Positions 28,191 through 39,579 of a DNA stretch of 64,000 bases are shown in pieces. Source of the DNA: Novosphingobium huizhouense (GTDB lineage: Bacteria; Pseudomonadota; Alphaproteobacteria; Sphingomonadales; Sphingomonadaceae); NCBI RefSeq assembly GCF_020179475.1, contig NZ_JAILXZ010000004.1, positions 158,147 to 222,146 on the forward strand, written 5' to 3'. The notes under the pieces were generated by a model. The model saw only the letters and a program-made list of their open reading frames with translations, was not told the origin of the DNA and searched no databases. The position numbers were made by a program, and so were the translations under genes. Every line of letters begins with the position of its first letter. The first letter of the stretch is position 1.

Positions 28191-28868
28191 GTGACATGGG
28201 ACAACAACTGGGCCTACTGGCTGCCCTGTCTGCTGCGGCGACCGCACCGATCCGGGGATGATCGAAATCGACGAATGGCACGTGTGGACGGCGCTCCCCT
28301 CCGCCAAGGACCAGCTCAGGATAGAGCGCCATGTCGATGGCTTCGCATGTCCGGTGCGCGCATACTTCATGTCGGCGTGGGCAACTCGCTTCTTGCAAGG
28401 CGCTTCTGCGCGCGTGGCGCGGAGGTCGTCGGCACCACGATCGCGCCCGAGGAAGTCGCGCATGGTCGGGCGATGGGCATCACCCGCTATGACTTGCGCC
28501 TGCACAACAAGTACCGCGGACACGACGGACAGGCTTGGGGGCACTTCGACTTCATCGTCGACAACAACCCTTCGAGCTTCGCCTGCTGTCTCGACCACTA
28601 CATGACGATGCTGAAGTTCTATTCCGACGTGCTGAAGCCCGATGGCCAGTTCCTCGTCGACCGGGTCGGGCTCGGTTGGGCGCTGTCGGCAGACGGCGCA
28701 CTTGCGCGCTGGGGGTTCTCGTCCGAAGATCTGGCCTCGACCGCGGCGTTGGTCGACCTGCGGGTCGAGCCGGTCACGGCCGATATCCTCGCGGTGTCGC
28801 GCGGCGAACCCGTGCGGCCCAGTGCGATCCGGCGGACTGCCTGGCGAATCATCGAGCGGCTCAAATAG
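28191..28868 (+). pseudogene. SAM-dependent methyltransferase-like gene with two compensating frameshifts
   Basis: A GTG start at 28191 opens VTWDNNWAYWLP in one frame. From about 28235 to 28345 the family-like sequence (TDPGMIEIDEWHVWTALPS, AKDQLRIERHVDGFA) continues in a second frame. It then returns to the first frame for SGARILHVGVGNSLLARRF (SAM-binding), FDFIVDNNPSSF and FLVDRVGLGWALS. Read straight through in the first frame, the middle becomes an Arg/Pro-rich nonsense stretch. Two indels about 110 bases apart are implied. The product would be a 225-residue methyltransferase of unknown substrate. The gene may still be translated with an altered segment, or the frameshifts may be sequencing errors. 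Confidence 0.65.
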
Positions 28869-28913
28869 GAGGCGGGCCGCGTTCGACACGAAGGCGCAGC
28901 CGGCGCAACGCGG

Positions 28914-29696
28914 TCAGAAGCGGAACTGGGTCCCGACGTAGACGGCTTGGCTGTCCTGCTTGCCATCGGTCAACGGACGCAGGCGATCGCGCTCGGACGA
29001 ATAGCGAATACCTGCGATCGCGTTGAAATTGCGCGTCAGGCGATAGCTGCCGCCCAGATCGAGCTGGTAGTCGCCCTGCGTTTCGAGGGTGCGCGGCGCG
29101 CGGCCTGCGCGTTCCTTCTCGTCGATCTGGATGCGCGGGGCAAGGCGGCCGGGATTGACCGCGGCGGTTGCTCCGGCTGGCGTGAAGCTGCGCAGGTCGG
29201 GCACGTCGAGGCGCTCGATCTCGCGCGGCAGGACGGCCACGCTGCCGGCTGCGAAACTCTGGTAGCCGCGTGCGGCGCCGAGATTGTAGACCGTCGGCGC
29301 AATGCGCACCGCGGCAGAGCCGGGCGTCATCGCCGATGCCGGCAACGCGCCGCGCACCGAGATCACGCGGCCTTCGTCTCCGTCGACGCGGATCGCGACG
29401 GTCACCGCGTTGGGACGCGACGCCGAACCGGCCGGGGTGAAGCGGAAAAGCTTGCCATGGGTGGGCAAGCCGAATTGCGCGGCAAGGCGCGGATCGACCG
29501 AGGCCGGGGTGAACGACCCGATGCCGCCGCGCGCTGCGAGGCTGACCGGCACCGAATCGAGCTTTCCGGCAAGCACGTTGCCGAGAGCCGGAACCGCCAC
29601 CAGAGCCGCCGCGGCAAAGCTTGCGGACAGCAGCGAGGCACGACGAAAGCGGCGCTTATCAGCACCCTTTGCCTGCCATGTCCCCTGCTTGCGCAT
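28914..29696 (-). CDS. Hypothetical secreted or outer-membrane protein
   Basis: I recognise no characterised family. The 260-residue protein has a basic N-terminus (KGADKRRFRRASLLSAS), a hydrophobic signal-like stretch (about 22-45, AAAALVAVPALGNVLAG) and a long Ala/Gly/Pro-rich middle with two similar phrases, GSFTPASVDPRLAAQFG and RSFTPAGATAAVNPGRLAP. The last 50 residues look like outer-membrane strands (YQLDLGGSYRLTRNFNAIAG, AVYVGTQFRF) ending in Phe, the classical signal for Bam insertion. Too few strands for a full barrel, so oligomeric insertion or a non-barrel surface protein is possible. Confidence 0.65.
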   Translation of the reverse strand: MRKQGTWQAKGADKRRFRRASLLSASFAAAALVAVPALGNVLAGKLDSVPVSLAARGGIGSFTPASVDPRLAAQFGLPTHGKLFRFTPAGSASRPNAVTVAIRVDGDEGRVISVRGALPASAMTPGSAAVRIAPTVYNLGAARGYQSFAAGSVAVLPREIERLDVPDLRSFTPAGATAAVNPGRLAPRIQIDEKERAGRAPRTLETQGDYQLDLGGSYRLTRNFNAIAGIRYSSERDRLRPLTDGKQDSQAVYVGTQFRF

Positions 29697-29899
29697 GCCG
29701 TGAGCCAGTTCTCTTCCGTGTGCGGCGAGACCGCGACTCGCTTGTCAGCTCGTCCGACTCTCCCGACCAACTCTCCACATAGGCAAAGGTTCGTCCAAAA
29801 GCCAGCAATGGCGATGACGCAGCTCGGTTTCGCGCATGGTTGCGCGAGACCTGTGGCGCAATATCCACACGGGGTTTCGAGCCGGCGCGTCTGATGTCG

Positions 29900-30973
29900 T
29901 CAGCCGCCGCCGCGCCGCCGCGCCCGCTCCATGCGCGCGCTCGCGGTCAGATGTGGCAGGAGGCGGCGGGCGAGCCCGCGCATGCGCGCCTTGATCCAGA
30001 AATAGCGCGCCAGCAGCGGGTCCGTCTCCTCGGCGATCCGTCCGTTGATCAGCGCAATGCGATCCGCCGGCGCGCCACGCGCAAAGATCGAGGCGGCTGC
30101 AATCGTGGCGAAATGGGCGTTGTCCTGACCAACCACGCCGCCGCAGACGGAAAGCAGATGGATGTTCTTGAACGCCACCAGGGTTTCCTGCTCGACGAGT
30201 TCGGGTTGTTCCATCAGCATCTTGTGGTTTGCGTTGTTGAAGCGCTTTTCCTCCGCGTCGAAAATCAGTTCGACACCTTCGGGGCAGACGATCTCACGCG
30301 GGGCAGCGGGGCTGTCGCTTGCCAGGAACAGCTTGCGAAAGCGCCAGATCGCATGGATTTGCGCGATCCGCGCGTTGATCACCGAGGCCGGCACGAAGGC
30401 CGTCTCCACTGCCTTGTCGCCCCGGCGGAAGTGCACGCCGAGCGTCTCGGCATCGACGCCGAGCCGATCGCGCTGCTGCTCGTTCCATGTAGCCACGCGC
30501 GGCAGAACCCGCAGCCAGTTGAACACCAGTCCCTCTAGCAGCAGGCGGCTTTCCACCGGCGCGCCGATCCGCGCGGAGACGCGCTCGAGCAGCATCCTCT
30601 GGATCGAGGCATCGAACGGGGGGCTCACCCGAGGATCGTGGACGATCACCCGCTCGGCCTGGTCGGTGCCGATCGCGATCGGCGGAGCATGATCGAGTCC
30701 GCTCAGGTCTTCGATGGGACCATTCAAGGCAGCGAATGTCTGGCCGTAGGGCGGATCGGCGGGCGAAAGGAACACCGCCTTGCGATCGTGCGCTAAGGCC
30801 ATCGCCAGCGTAAGGATGCGGCCGCTGAGCTGGCCGCCGAGGCCGCAGGGCACCGGACGAAAAACCAGCAGGCGCTCGCTGTCGCCGAACTGCAGCGCAT
30901 CCAGCGCCTGCCCGAAGCGGGCCGTCAACGCTGCGCTCGCGGTGCCCTCGGCAGTTGCGTGGTGTCCCATCAT
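29900..30973 (-). CDS. NodZ-like (fucosyltransferase-like) protein
   Basis: The 357-residue protein resembles NodZ/alpha-1,6-fucosyltransferases of the GT23 type in its GDP-fucose-site motif GVHFRRGDKAVET and following VFLASD-like FLASDSPAAPREI. The N-terminal LLVFRPVPCGLGGQLSGRI is also shared with such enzymes. The C-terminus is basic. Two in-frame ATGs begin the gene; the first (30973) overlaps the previous stop by four bases. It ends a three-gene minus-strand operon (32873 to 29900). A GDP-fucose supply exists in this window (gmd, fcl), which fits. The assignment is by motif only. Confidence 0.6.
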   Translation of the reverse strand: MMGHHATAEGTASAALTARFGQALDALQFGDSERLLVFRPVPCGLGGQLSGRILTLAMALAHDRKAVFLSPADPPYGQTFAALNGPIEDLSGLDHAPPIAIGTDQAERVIVHDPRVSPPFDASIQRMLLERVSARIGAPVESRLLLEGLVFNWLRVLPRVATWNEQQRDRLGVDAETLGVHFRRGDKAVETAFVPASVINARIAQIHAIWRFRKLFLASDSPAAPREIVCPEGVELIFDAEEKRFNNANHKMLMEQPELVEQETLVAFKNIHLLSVCGGVVGQDNAHFATIAAASIFARGAPADRIALINGRIAEETDPLLARYFWIKARMRGLARRLLPHLTASARMERARRRGGG

Positions 30974-31863
30974 GGCTCCTTGCGCGGCAAGTAGGGGGCG
31001 ATCGCCTGCGCCATCAGCGCGGCGCCGCGCGCATTGGGGTGGATGAAATCGAGATAACAGTCCTCGCTCCAGCCTGGCGATTCGGCCGGAACGACCAAAG
31101 CTGTCCCCGGCCGCACCGCGACGAGTTCGTCGAGGAACCGATGTGCGCGGATATCCTCTCCGCGCATCGCGTGTCCGACGATGACCACGGTCTGTGGAAG
31201 GTGCGGGGCGAGCGCCGCGTATTCGGCAAGCGCCCGGTCGCGCAGCTCGGGCCGGGGCGGGCCGGGCGGGGCGACCCGCTCGCCCCAGGGCCACCACCAG
31301 GGATCATTGCGGTATATGTGGCGGCGAAGCAGCCAGAGGGTCAGGAGAAAGGGACGCCGCGTCGGGAACGACAGCTCGTTCTCGCCCCGGCCGATCGTAT
31401 CGAAATCGCCGGTGTTCATCACCCAGACCAGCGCCGCCGCCTCGTCCCAGCCGGGGGTTGCGGCCAAGGCACCCAGTTCGTTGACGAGGGCCCAGCCGTG
31501 GCATGCAACGGGCGAGACCGGGTGCCCCGTCTCCCGCTCGAGCGCCGCCGCCAGCGTGTCGCGCTGGTCGAGGTGCAGCCCGCCTTCGACCACGCTGTCG
31601 CCGAGGACGACGATGCGACCGGCAAGGTTGTCCACATCGGCATCGCTGCGCATCCCGAAGCGATCGTAACGCCAGCGGGCGCGTCGTCGAAAGCGGCCCT
31701 GCTGATCGGACGCCATGCGGTAGATCGAGTGGGGATCGCGCGCATACAGCGCAAAGCCGCCCACGCCTGCAACACGCAGACCGGTTTCCGCGACGACAAG
31801 ACCGACAAGAGCAAGGCCGCCCAGCGCCAGCATGGCGGCGATGGCGACGCCGGGCTCGATCAT
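30970..31863 (-). CDS. Membrane-anchored SGNH/GDSL-like hydrolase
   Basis: The 297-residue protein has an N-terminal membrane segment (about residues 5-28). The SGNH fold follows: block I VVLGDSVVEGG with nucleophile Ser, a block-III-like VMNTGDFD, and the C-terminal catalytic pair in DFIHPNARGAALM (Asp-x-x-His). Such proteins attached to glycan genes usually add or remove O-acetyl groups in the periplasm. It overlaps both flanking genes by four bases, so it acts with the two transferases. Earlier in-frame codons exist upstream of 31863 but lie inside the previous gene. Confidence 0.75.
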   Translation of the reverse strand: MIEPGVAIAAMLALGGLALVGLVVAETGLRVAGVGGFALYARDPHSIYRMASDQQGRFRRRARWRYDRFGMRSDADVDNLAGRIVVLGDSVVEGGLHLDQRDTLAAALERETGHPVSPVACHGWALVNELGALAATPGWDEAAALVWVMNTGDFDTIGRGENELSFPTRRPFLLTLWLLRRHIYRNDPWWWPWGERVAPPGPPRPELRDRALAEYAALAPHLPQTVVIVGHAMRGEDIRAHRFLDELVAVRPGTALVVPAESPGWSEDCYLDFIHPNARGAALMAQAIAPYLPRKEP

Positions 31864-32873
31864 GCCAAACCCAGATAGCCGCGCAACCGCGCGATGCTGT
31901 CCGCGCCCCACTGGCGGGCGCGGCTGGCGGCGAGCGCCGGGTCGAGCCGAGGTGGCAGCGTCGCCGCATCGAAGCTTTCTACGTTGCCGTCGTAGGCAAG
32001 GTGCGGCAGGCCTTCGACAAGGCAGGTCTTCTCCAGCAGCGAGCCCTTCCGCACGATCACCGGCAGGCCCAACTGGATTGCGCGGCCGAACACTCCCGAG
32101 GCCTGGTCGTAGTCCGGCGCATAGCAGCACCAGACGGCATCGGCCGCGGCGTAGAGGTCGAGCAGTTCGTCATGGCTGATGTAAGTTGCGTGGGCCTGCC
32201 CGCCCGCCGCAATGAATTCCTTCAGGTGTTCACCGACGTCGCATTCGACCACCCGGCCGCCGAATGCGAAATGCCAGGTTTCGCGCAGGTCGGCGCGTGC
32301 CGTGTAGAGCCGCGCGAACATGTCGAAGCCCTTGGCGCTGTCCTGCCGGCCGATTGCGACGACGACGCCACGCGCGCCGGCGGTTTCGCGGATCGATTGC
32401 GCGAACGCGCCGGCGGGCCGATTGCCGTCGACGTCCTCGGGATAATGGAGATCCCAGTATTGTGGGTCGAGTATCCAGCCATTCGCGAAGCGCGCGAACC
32501 GGGGCTCCAGTGCGAACGGAAGGATCGTCAGCGTGTAGACACCGGGCAAGCGGTTGATCGTGGCGAGGAGCCAGCGCTTGATCCGGAGGCGCAGCAATCC
32601 GCCTTCGATCAACGGGAGCGGACGAAACAGGATGCCGGCGGTGCGGCGGCCCATCAACGCGCGCAACACGCACAGCATTACGTAGGAGCCGACCGAAGCC
32701 TCGATGGCCCCGTCGAGAACCGGCTGGCGTGCCCAGAGCGCGCGCCACAGCGAACTGGTGCGCGTGCTGCCGATCAGGCGCGCCATGAGCGCGTAGTATT
32801 CCGCCCGGTGCCCTTCGTCGCCGGGATAGTTGTCGTATATCACGACGGCTGCGGAGGAGGCTGCGTCTGCCAT
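31860..32873 (-). CDS. Glycosyltransferase-like protein
   Basis: The 337-residue protein resembles a GT-B transferase: VVIYDNYPGDEGHRAEYYA at the N-terminus, VVVAIGRQDSAKGFDMFARLY (start of second domain, about 178-198), YISHDELLDLYAAADAVWCC, and SGVFGRAIQLGLPVIVRKGS as donor-site region. The exact family is uncertain. MADAASSAAVV is chosen as the start since the preceding in-frame sequence is low complexity. It is the first gene of a three-gene operon with the SGNH hydrolase and NodZ-like protein, presumably building or decorating a surface glycan. Confidence 0.7.
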   Translation of the reverse strand: MADAASSAAVVIYDNYPGDEGHRAEYYALMARLIGSTRTSSLWRALWARQPVLDGAIEASVGSYVMLCVLRALMGRRTAGILFRPLPLIEGGLLRLRIKRWLLATINRLPGVYTLTILPFALEPRFARFANGWILDPQYWDLHYPEDVDGNRPAGAFAQSIRETAGARGVVVAIGRQDSAKGFDMFARLYTARADLRETWHFAFGGRVVECDVGEHLKEFIAAGGQAHATYISHDELLDLYAAADAVWCCYAPDYDQASGVFGRAIQLGLPVIVRKGSLLEKTCLVEGLPHLAYDGNVESFDAATLPPRLDPALAASRARQWGADSIARLRGYLGLA

Positions 32874-32945
32874 TGCGCCGCTTTTCGCAGGTGCGGCACG
32901 CGCGTCAAGACCCCCCGGCGCCAAGCATGTTGCAGTGCGGCAAAA

Positions 32946-32976
32946 GGAGCGGCCGCGGGCAATGCCGCGGCCGCTC
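32946..32976 (-). terminator. Rho-independent terminator of clpB
   Basis: GGAGCGGCCGCGG and CCGCGGCCGCTCC form a perfect 13-bp stem with a 5-base loop, four bases after the clpB stop. On the minus strand it is followed by TTTTGCC. Confidence 0.85.
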
Positions 32977-32979
32977 CGT

Positions 32980-35559
<2,580 letters not shown>

Positions 35560-35762
35560 GGGCCTGCTTTCCTCCTGTTCGCTCCAGAAGTAGTGTGGCC
35601 TTTAGGCAACACAAGGACGTGGATCAAAATTCGACCCTAGGTCCCAAGGGCTACTCCAAATCGACAGTCCTCCGTCTGCGGGAGTTGGTGCTCGCATTTT
35701 TGCAACGCTTGGGCGCGATCATTGCATTGGATCGGCAGCGGTGCCGGCGGCATAGACGGGGC
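35560..35762. promoter_or_regulatory. Divergent promoter region between clpB and the purine cluster
   Basis: About 200 bases separate the clpB start from hpxX on the opposite strand. The stretch 35595-35660 is relatively AT-rich (GGATCAAAATTCGACC). Promoters for clpB and for the first purine operon must lie here or inside the start of hpxX. No consensus pair is convincing by eye. Confidence 0.4.
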
Positions 35763-35960
35763 ATGCCGCTGCTCCCGCCCGCCGCCGATAGCCCCGACCC
35801 CGGTGCTCCGTTGCGCCCGGTCCAGGGCGAGGCAGCAATGCTCGCCCGGGCGGCAGAGCTTTCCTTGCCGATCCCCGCAGCGTGTCGGCCCGGGGTCGTG
35901 GCCAATCTGGATCTGCTCGCACAGCATGCGCGTGTCCTGCTCGAGGGCAGCCTACCATGA
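35763..35960 (+). CDS. hpxX: AtzG/HpxX-like small subunit (DUF4089)
   Basis: This 65-residue protein has the DUF4089 core LARAAELSLPIPAACRPGVV followed by ANLDLLAQHARVLLEG. In cyanuric-acid degradation the small AtzG binds and stabilises the amidase AtzE, and HpxX plays the matching part beside HpxY in Klebsiella purine catabolism. The stop overlaps the start of the amidase by four bases, which suits a 1:1 complex. The exact ATG is uncertain: 35763 gives a normal AtzG size, and the open frame extends to 35595. Short length makes it easy to miss. Confidence 0.78.
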   Translation: MPLLPPAADSPDPGAPLRPVQGEAAMLARAAELSLPIPAACRPGVVANLDLLAQHARVLLEGSLP

Positions 35961-37309
35961 GCGCGCTCGCCATTGCACACGCTGTGCGGAGCCGTCGCGT
36001 TTTCGCCGCGGAGATCGCGGAGCACGCGATTGCCGCGTCCGCGGCCGACCCGCATTGCGCCGTGACCCGCGTCCTCTCCGAGCGGGCACGCAACGAAGCA
36101 GCCCGGATCGATGCTCTCGTCGCGGCCGGGGAAGACCCGGGCCCGCTCGCCGGCGTACCATACGGCGTCAAGGATCTTTTCGATGTCGCGGGCCTGCCCA
36201 CGACCGCGGGGTCGGCGCTGCGCGCCAATGCGGCGCCCGCGACGTGCGATGCGGAGGCTATCGCGCGGTTGCAGCGCGCCGGGGCGGTGCTGGTCGCAAC
36301 GCTGAACATGGACGAATTTGCCTATGGGTTCGCCACCGTCAACGCGACCTACGGTACGACCAGCAATCCGCACGATCGCACGCGTCTCGCTGGTGGGAGC
36401 TCGGGGGGATCTGCCGCCGTCGTAGCCTCGGGCGCGCTTGCCTTCAGCCTCGGGTCGGACACCAACGGATCGATCAGGGTGCCAGCGAGCCTCTGCGGGC
36501 TTTATGGACTGAAGCCCGCGCATGGGTCCTTGCCGCGCGACGGGACCTTCCCGTTCGCCGAAAGCTTCGACGACGTCGGACCACTCGCCACATGTCTTGA
36601 GGACCTTGCCTGCCTGTGGGAGGTCTTGCTCGGCAGAACCATCGCCGATGAAGCTTCGCAGGAGCCGATCCGCGTGGCGCGGCTTGGTGGTCGCTTTCGC
36701 GAGAATGCCCACCCCGCACAACACGCGGCGATCGACGCGGCAGCGCCGGCCGCCCCAATTCTCGAATTCCCCGATGTCGCTCGTGCACGCAGCGCCGCGT
36801 TCCTGATGACCGCATTCGAAGGAGGGCGTCTCCACCGAACCATGCTGGCGCGCGACGCCATGGCCTTCGACCCTGCCGTCCGCGATCGCCTGCTCGCCGG
36901 CGCCTTGTTGCCCGAGGGGCTCTACGATCGGGCGCGGCTATGGCGCAGCGCCTTCGCCGAAGAGCTGGCGGAACGTTTCGGGCAGTTCGATGTCCTGCTC
37001 GCGCCTGCCACACCTTGCGTTGCGCCGGAAATTGCCGATCCGTTGATCGAAATCGACGGCGTGATGCGCCCCGCCCGGGCAGAGCTCGGGATTCACACCC
37101 AGCCCATCACGTTTGCTGGCCTCGCTTCGCTGAACGTGCCGCTCAAACGCCCCGGCGAGCTTCCCCTCGGGCTGCAGGTCATCGCCATGCCCGGATGCGA
37201 AGCAAAGTTATTGCGCTATGCGGCGATGCTGGAAGAGAAGGGACTGACCGGGGTTACTGCGCCGATCGCCGGAAGCACATTCGGGGCGCACGTGGGGGAA
37301 TTCAAATGA
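35957..37309 (+). CDS. hpxY: AtzE/HpxY-type amidohydrolase (amidase signature family)
   Basis: The 450-residue amidase has the complete Ser-cisSer-Lys triad: Lys72 (GVPYGVKDLF), Ser148 (LAGGSSGGSAAVVASG) and Ser172 (GSDTNGSIRVPASLCG). It is related to AtzE and to GatA. ATG 35957 overlaps the AtzG-like stop. With HpxW, HpxZ and PucG homologues downstream, the likely substrate is oxalurate, formed from ureidoglycine. GatA itself is unlikely because gatC and gatB are absent and an AtzG partner is present. Gene name is by context. Confidence 0.85.
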   Translation: MSALAIAHAVRSRRVFAAEIAEHAIAASAADPHCAVTRVLSERARNEAARIDALVAAGEDPGPLAGVPYGVKDLFDVAGLPTTAGSALRANAAPATCDAEAIARLQRAGAVLVATLNMDEFAYGFATVNATYGTTSNPHDRTRLAGGSSGGSAAVVASGALAFSLGSDTNGSIRVPASLCGLYGLKPAHGSLPRDGTFPFAESFDDVGPLATCLEDLACLWEVLLGRTIADEASQEPIRVARLGGRFRENAHPAQHAAIDAAAPAAPILEFPDVARARSAAFLMTAFEGGRLHRTMLARDAMAFDPAVRDRLLAGALLPEGLYDRARLWRSAFAEELAERFGQFDVLLAPATPCVAPEIADPLIEIDGVMRPARAELGIHTQPITFAGLASLNVPLKRPGELPLGLQVIAMPGCEAKLLRYAAMLEEKGLTGVTAPIAGSTFGAHVGEFK

Positions 37310-38643
37310 CGGAGGCGCACTCCAGCGCACTCGACCGCCGTTTCAGGCTGAGCGAACGTGGCACCAGCGTGAGGACCGAAGTCCTGGCCGGGTTCACGAC
37401 CTTCCTGACCATGGCCTACATCGTACTGGTCAATCCGGCGATCCTTGGGCAGGCCGGGCTACCGGTCGCCTCGGTGGCATCGGCGACCTGCTTTGCCGCG
37501 GCCTTCGCTTCGATCCTGATGGGGCTGGTGGCCAACACACCGCTCGCGCTCGCTCCGGGCATGGGGCTCAACGCCTATTTCAGCTTCACCGTCGTGCAGC
37601 AGATGGGCGTGCCCTGGCCGATCGCGCTCGGCTGCGTGTTCATTTCGGGTGTCGCATTCCTGATCCTTACGCTGACCGGGGTCCGCCAACTGATCGTCTC
37701 GGTCATTCCATCTCACCTGTTCGGCGCCGTTGCGGGCGGCATAGGCCTGTTCATCGGCTTCATCGGGTTGAAAGACGCGGGCATCGTCGTCGCCAACCCG
37801 GCAACGTTCGTGGGGCTCGGCCCGGTGACTCAGCCGGGACCGGCATTGGCACTGTTCGGCCTCGTCGTGATCGGCACTTTGAGCGTATGGAACGTGCGTG
37901 CGGCTATGCTCATCGGCATTGTCCTCACCACGCTCGCCGCCTGGGTGTTCGGTCAGGTCGCACCGCCCACCGAACCCTACAGTCTCGCTGCGCTGACCGG
38001 CACCGCTTTCAAGCTGGACATACCAGGCGTGTTCGGCCTGACCGGCAGCCACGGCCTAGGCCTGCTCGAAATCCTGTTCGTGTTCCTGTTCGTCGATCTG
38101 TTCGACAACATCGGCACGCTGGTCGCGGTGACGAAGCGGGCAGGATTGATGGACGGTGCCGGGCGCATCCCTGGCCTCAACCGCATCCTGATGACCGACG
38201 CCGTCGCCACGATGGTGGGCGCCATGGCGGGGACCAGCACGGTCACCAGCTACGTCGAGAGCGCGGCAGGCGTGCAGGCGGGTGGCCGCACCGGCCTGAC
38301 CGCTGTCGTTACCGGCGTGCTGTTCCTGGCCACAATGTTCGTCGCCCCTTACGCGCAGCTCGTGCCACTCGCCGCGACTGCGCCGGCCCTCGTCGTCGTC
38401 GGCGGGCTGATGCTGCTGCCGCTGACCGAGGTCGACTGGGAGGACCCGATGGCGGCGATCCCCGCCTTCCTCACCGTCGCGATGATCCCGCTGACCTTCT
38501 CGATCGCCAACGGCCTTGCCTTCGGCATCACCGCGCACGCGCTGCTCAAGCTGCTCAAGGGGCAGGCCACGCGCGCCGACTGGTTCCTCTTCACGCTCGC
38601 GGCGCTGTTCGTCGTGCGCTTTGCCTGGATGGCCGCTGCATGA
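37306..38643 (+). CDS. NCS2 guanine/hypoxanthine permease (AzgA/GhxP type)
   Basis: This 445-residue permease has about 12-14 membrane segments. Signatures are RTEVLAGFTTFLTMAYIVLVNP, ANTPLALAPGMGLNAYFSF, FVFLFVDLFDNIGTLVAVTK, and GTSTVTSYVESAAGVQAGGRTGL (parts shown), characteristic of AzgA-like proton symporters for adenine, guanine and hypoxanthine. It overlaps both neighbours by four bases. It supplies bases to the deaminases and xanthine dehydrogenase encoded downstream. Confidence 0.93.
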   Translation: MTEAHSSALDRRFRLSERGTSVRTEVLAGFTTFLTMAYIVLVNPAILGQAGLPVASVASATCFAAAFASILMGLVANTPLALAPGMGLNAYFSFTVVQQMGVPWPIALGCVFISGVAFLILTLTGVRQLIVSVIPSHLFGAVAGGIGLFIGFIGLKDAGIVVANPATFVGLGPVTQPGPALALFGLVVIGTLSVWNVRAAMLIGIVLTTLAAWVFGQVAPPTEPYSLAALTGTAFKLDIPGVFGLTGSHGLGLLEILFVFLFVDLFDNIGTLVAVTKRAGLMDGAGRIPGLNRILMTDAVATMVGAMAGTSTVTSYVESAAGVQAGGRTGLTAVVTGVLFLATMFVAPYAQLVPLAATAPALVVVGGLMLLPLTEVDWEDPMAAIPAFLTVAMIPLTFSIANGLAFGITAHALLKLLKGQATRADWFLFTLAALFVVRFAWMAAA

Positions 38644-39575
38644 ATTTCCGACTGATTCTTTCCGCCGCCGCTCTAGCGCTCGCGCTGCCTGCCAGCGCGC
38701 AGGCCCAGCGGCTCGACGAAACCCCGCGCACCGTGGTGATGACGGCGTTCCGGCCGGAATGGAACGCGCTGGTACCGGCGATCAAGGACGCGCACGAGCA
38801 TACGATCAACGGCGGCACGTTCCTGACCGGCACGCTCGAAGGCAAGCCGGTGATCCTGATGCAGAGCGGCGTTTCGGTGGTGAACGCGGCAATGAACACG
38901 CAGGCAGTACTCGACCGGTTCGCGGTCAAGCGCATCGTCTTCTCGGGGATCGCCGGCGGCGTCGATCCCAAGCTTTCGATCGGCGACGTTGTGGTGCCGG
39001 AGGACTGGGGGCAGTACCTTGAAGCCTCGTTCGCGCGAAAGACCGACGGCGGATGGATGCCGCCCGACAAGGGCGACCCGGAAAGCCCTGCGAACTGGAA
39101 TTTCATCTTCCCGCGCGGCACGATCATCGGCAACGCGGCAACGCCCCCGAAGCGGATCTACCGCGTGCCGGTAGACGCCGCGCTGCTCGACCTTGCGCGC
39201 AAGGTCGTGCCGACGATCACGCTCGAACGCTGCGTTCCGCCTTCCGAAAAGATGCGTCCCGGCTCCGAGCTTTGCTTGCCGCGCACGCCGAAGGTTGAAG
39301 TCGGCGGCACCGGTGTCACTGCGGGCATCTACGCCGACAATGCCGAATTCCGCATCTATCTCCAGAAGGCTTGGTCCGCGCGCGTGCTCGACATGGAAAG
39401 TGCCGCAGTGATGCAGGTCGCCTATGCAAACCAGGTGCCGGCGATCGTCTTCCGCAGTCTGTCGGACCTTGCCGGCGGCGATCAGCACAAGAACATGGAG
39501 GACACTTTCGAACACCTGGCCTCGGTGAACTCCGCGCACGTCGTTCGAGCCTTCCTCGCGGCGCTCGCGGACTGA
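38640..39575 (+). CDS. Secreted nucleosidase/phosphorylase-family protein (MTA/SAH nucleosidase-like)
   Basis: The 311-residue protein has a clear signal peptide (LILSAAALALALPASAQAQ, cut near residue 23). The mature part is a PNP/MTAN-type domain: ESGVS-like QSGVSVVNAAMNTQAVLD, FSGIAGGVDPKLSIGDVVVP, ARVLDMESAAVMQVAY (conserved Met-Glu ribose contact) and RSLSDLAGG. A periplasmic location suggests it cleaves nucleosides before base uptake by the coupled NCS2 permease. Substrate range is inferred from context; MTA/SAH use is less likely in the periplasm. Confidence 0.82.
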   Translation: MNFRLILSAAALALALPASAQAQRLDETPRTVVMTAFRPEWNALVPAIKDAHEHTINGGTFLTGTLEGKPVILMQSGVSVVNAAMNTQAVLDRFAVKRIVFSGIAGGVDPKLSIGDVVVPEDWGQYLEASFARKTDGGWMPPDKGDPESPANWNFIFPRGTIIGNAATPPKRIYRVPVDAALLDLARKVVPTITLERCVPPSEKMRPGSELCLPRTPKVEVGGTGVTAGIYADNAEFRIYLQKAWSARVLDMESAAVMQVAYANQVPAIVFRSLSDLAGGDQHKNMEDTFEHLASVNSAHVVRAFLAALAD

Positions 39576-39579
39576 CCAG

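Noticed and set aside
35560..35660. Sigma-32 heat-shock promoter for clpB
   Set aside because: CTTG-like strings occur, but none has a CCCCAT-like partner at proper spacing, so no promoter was called.
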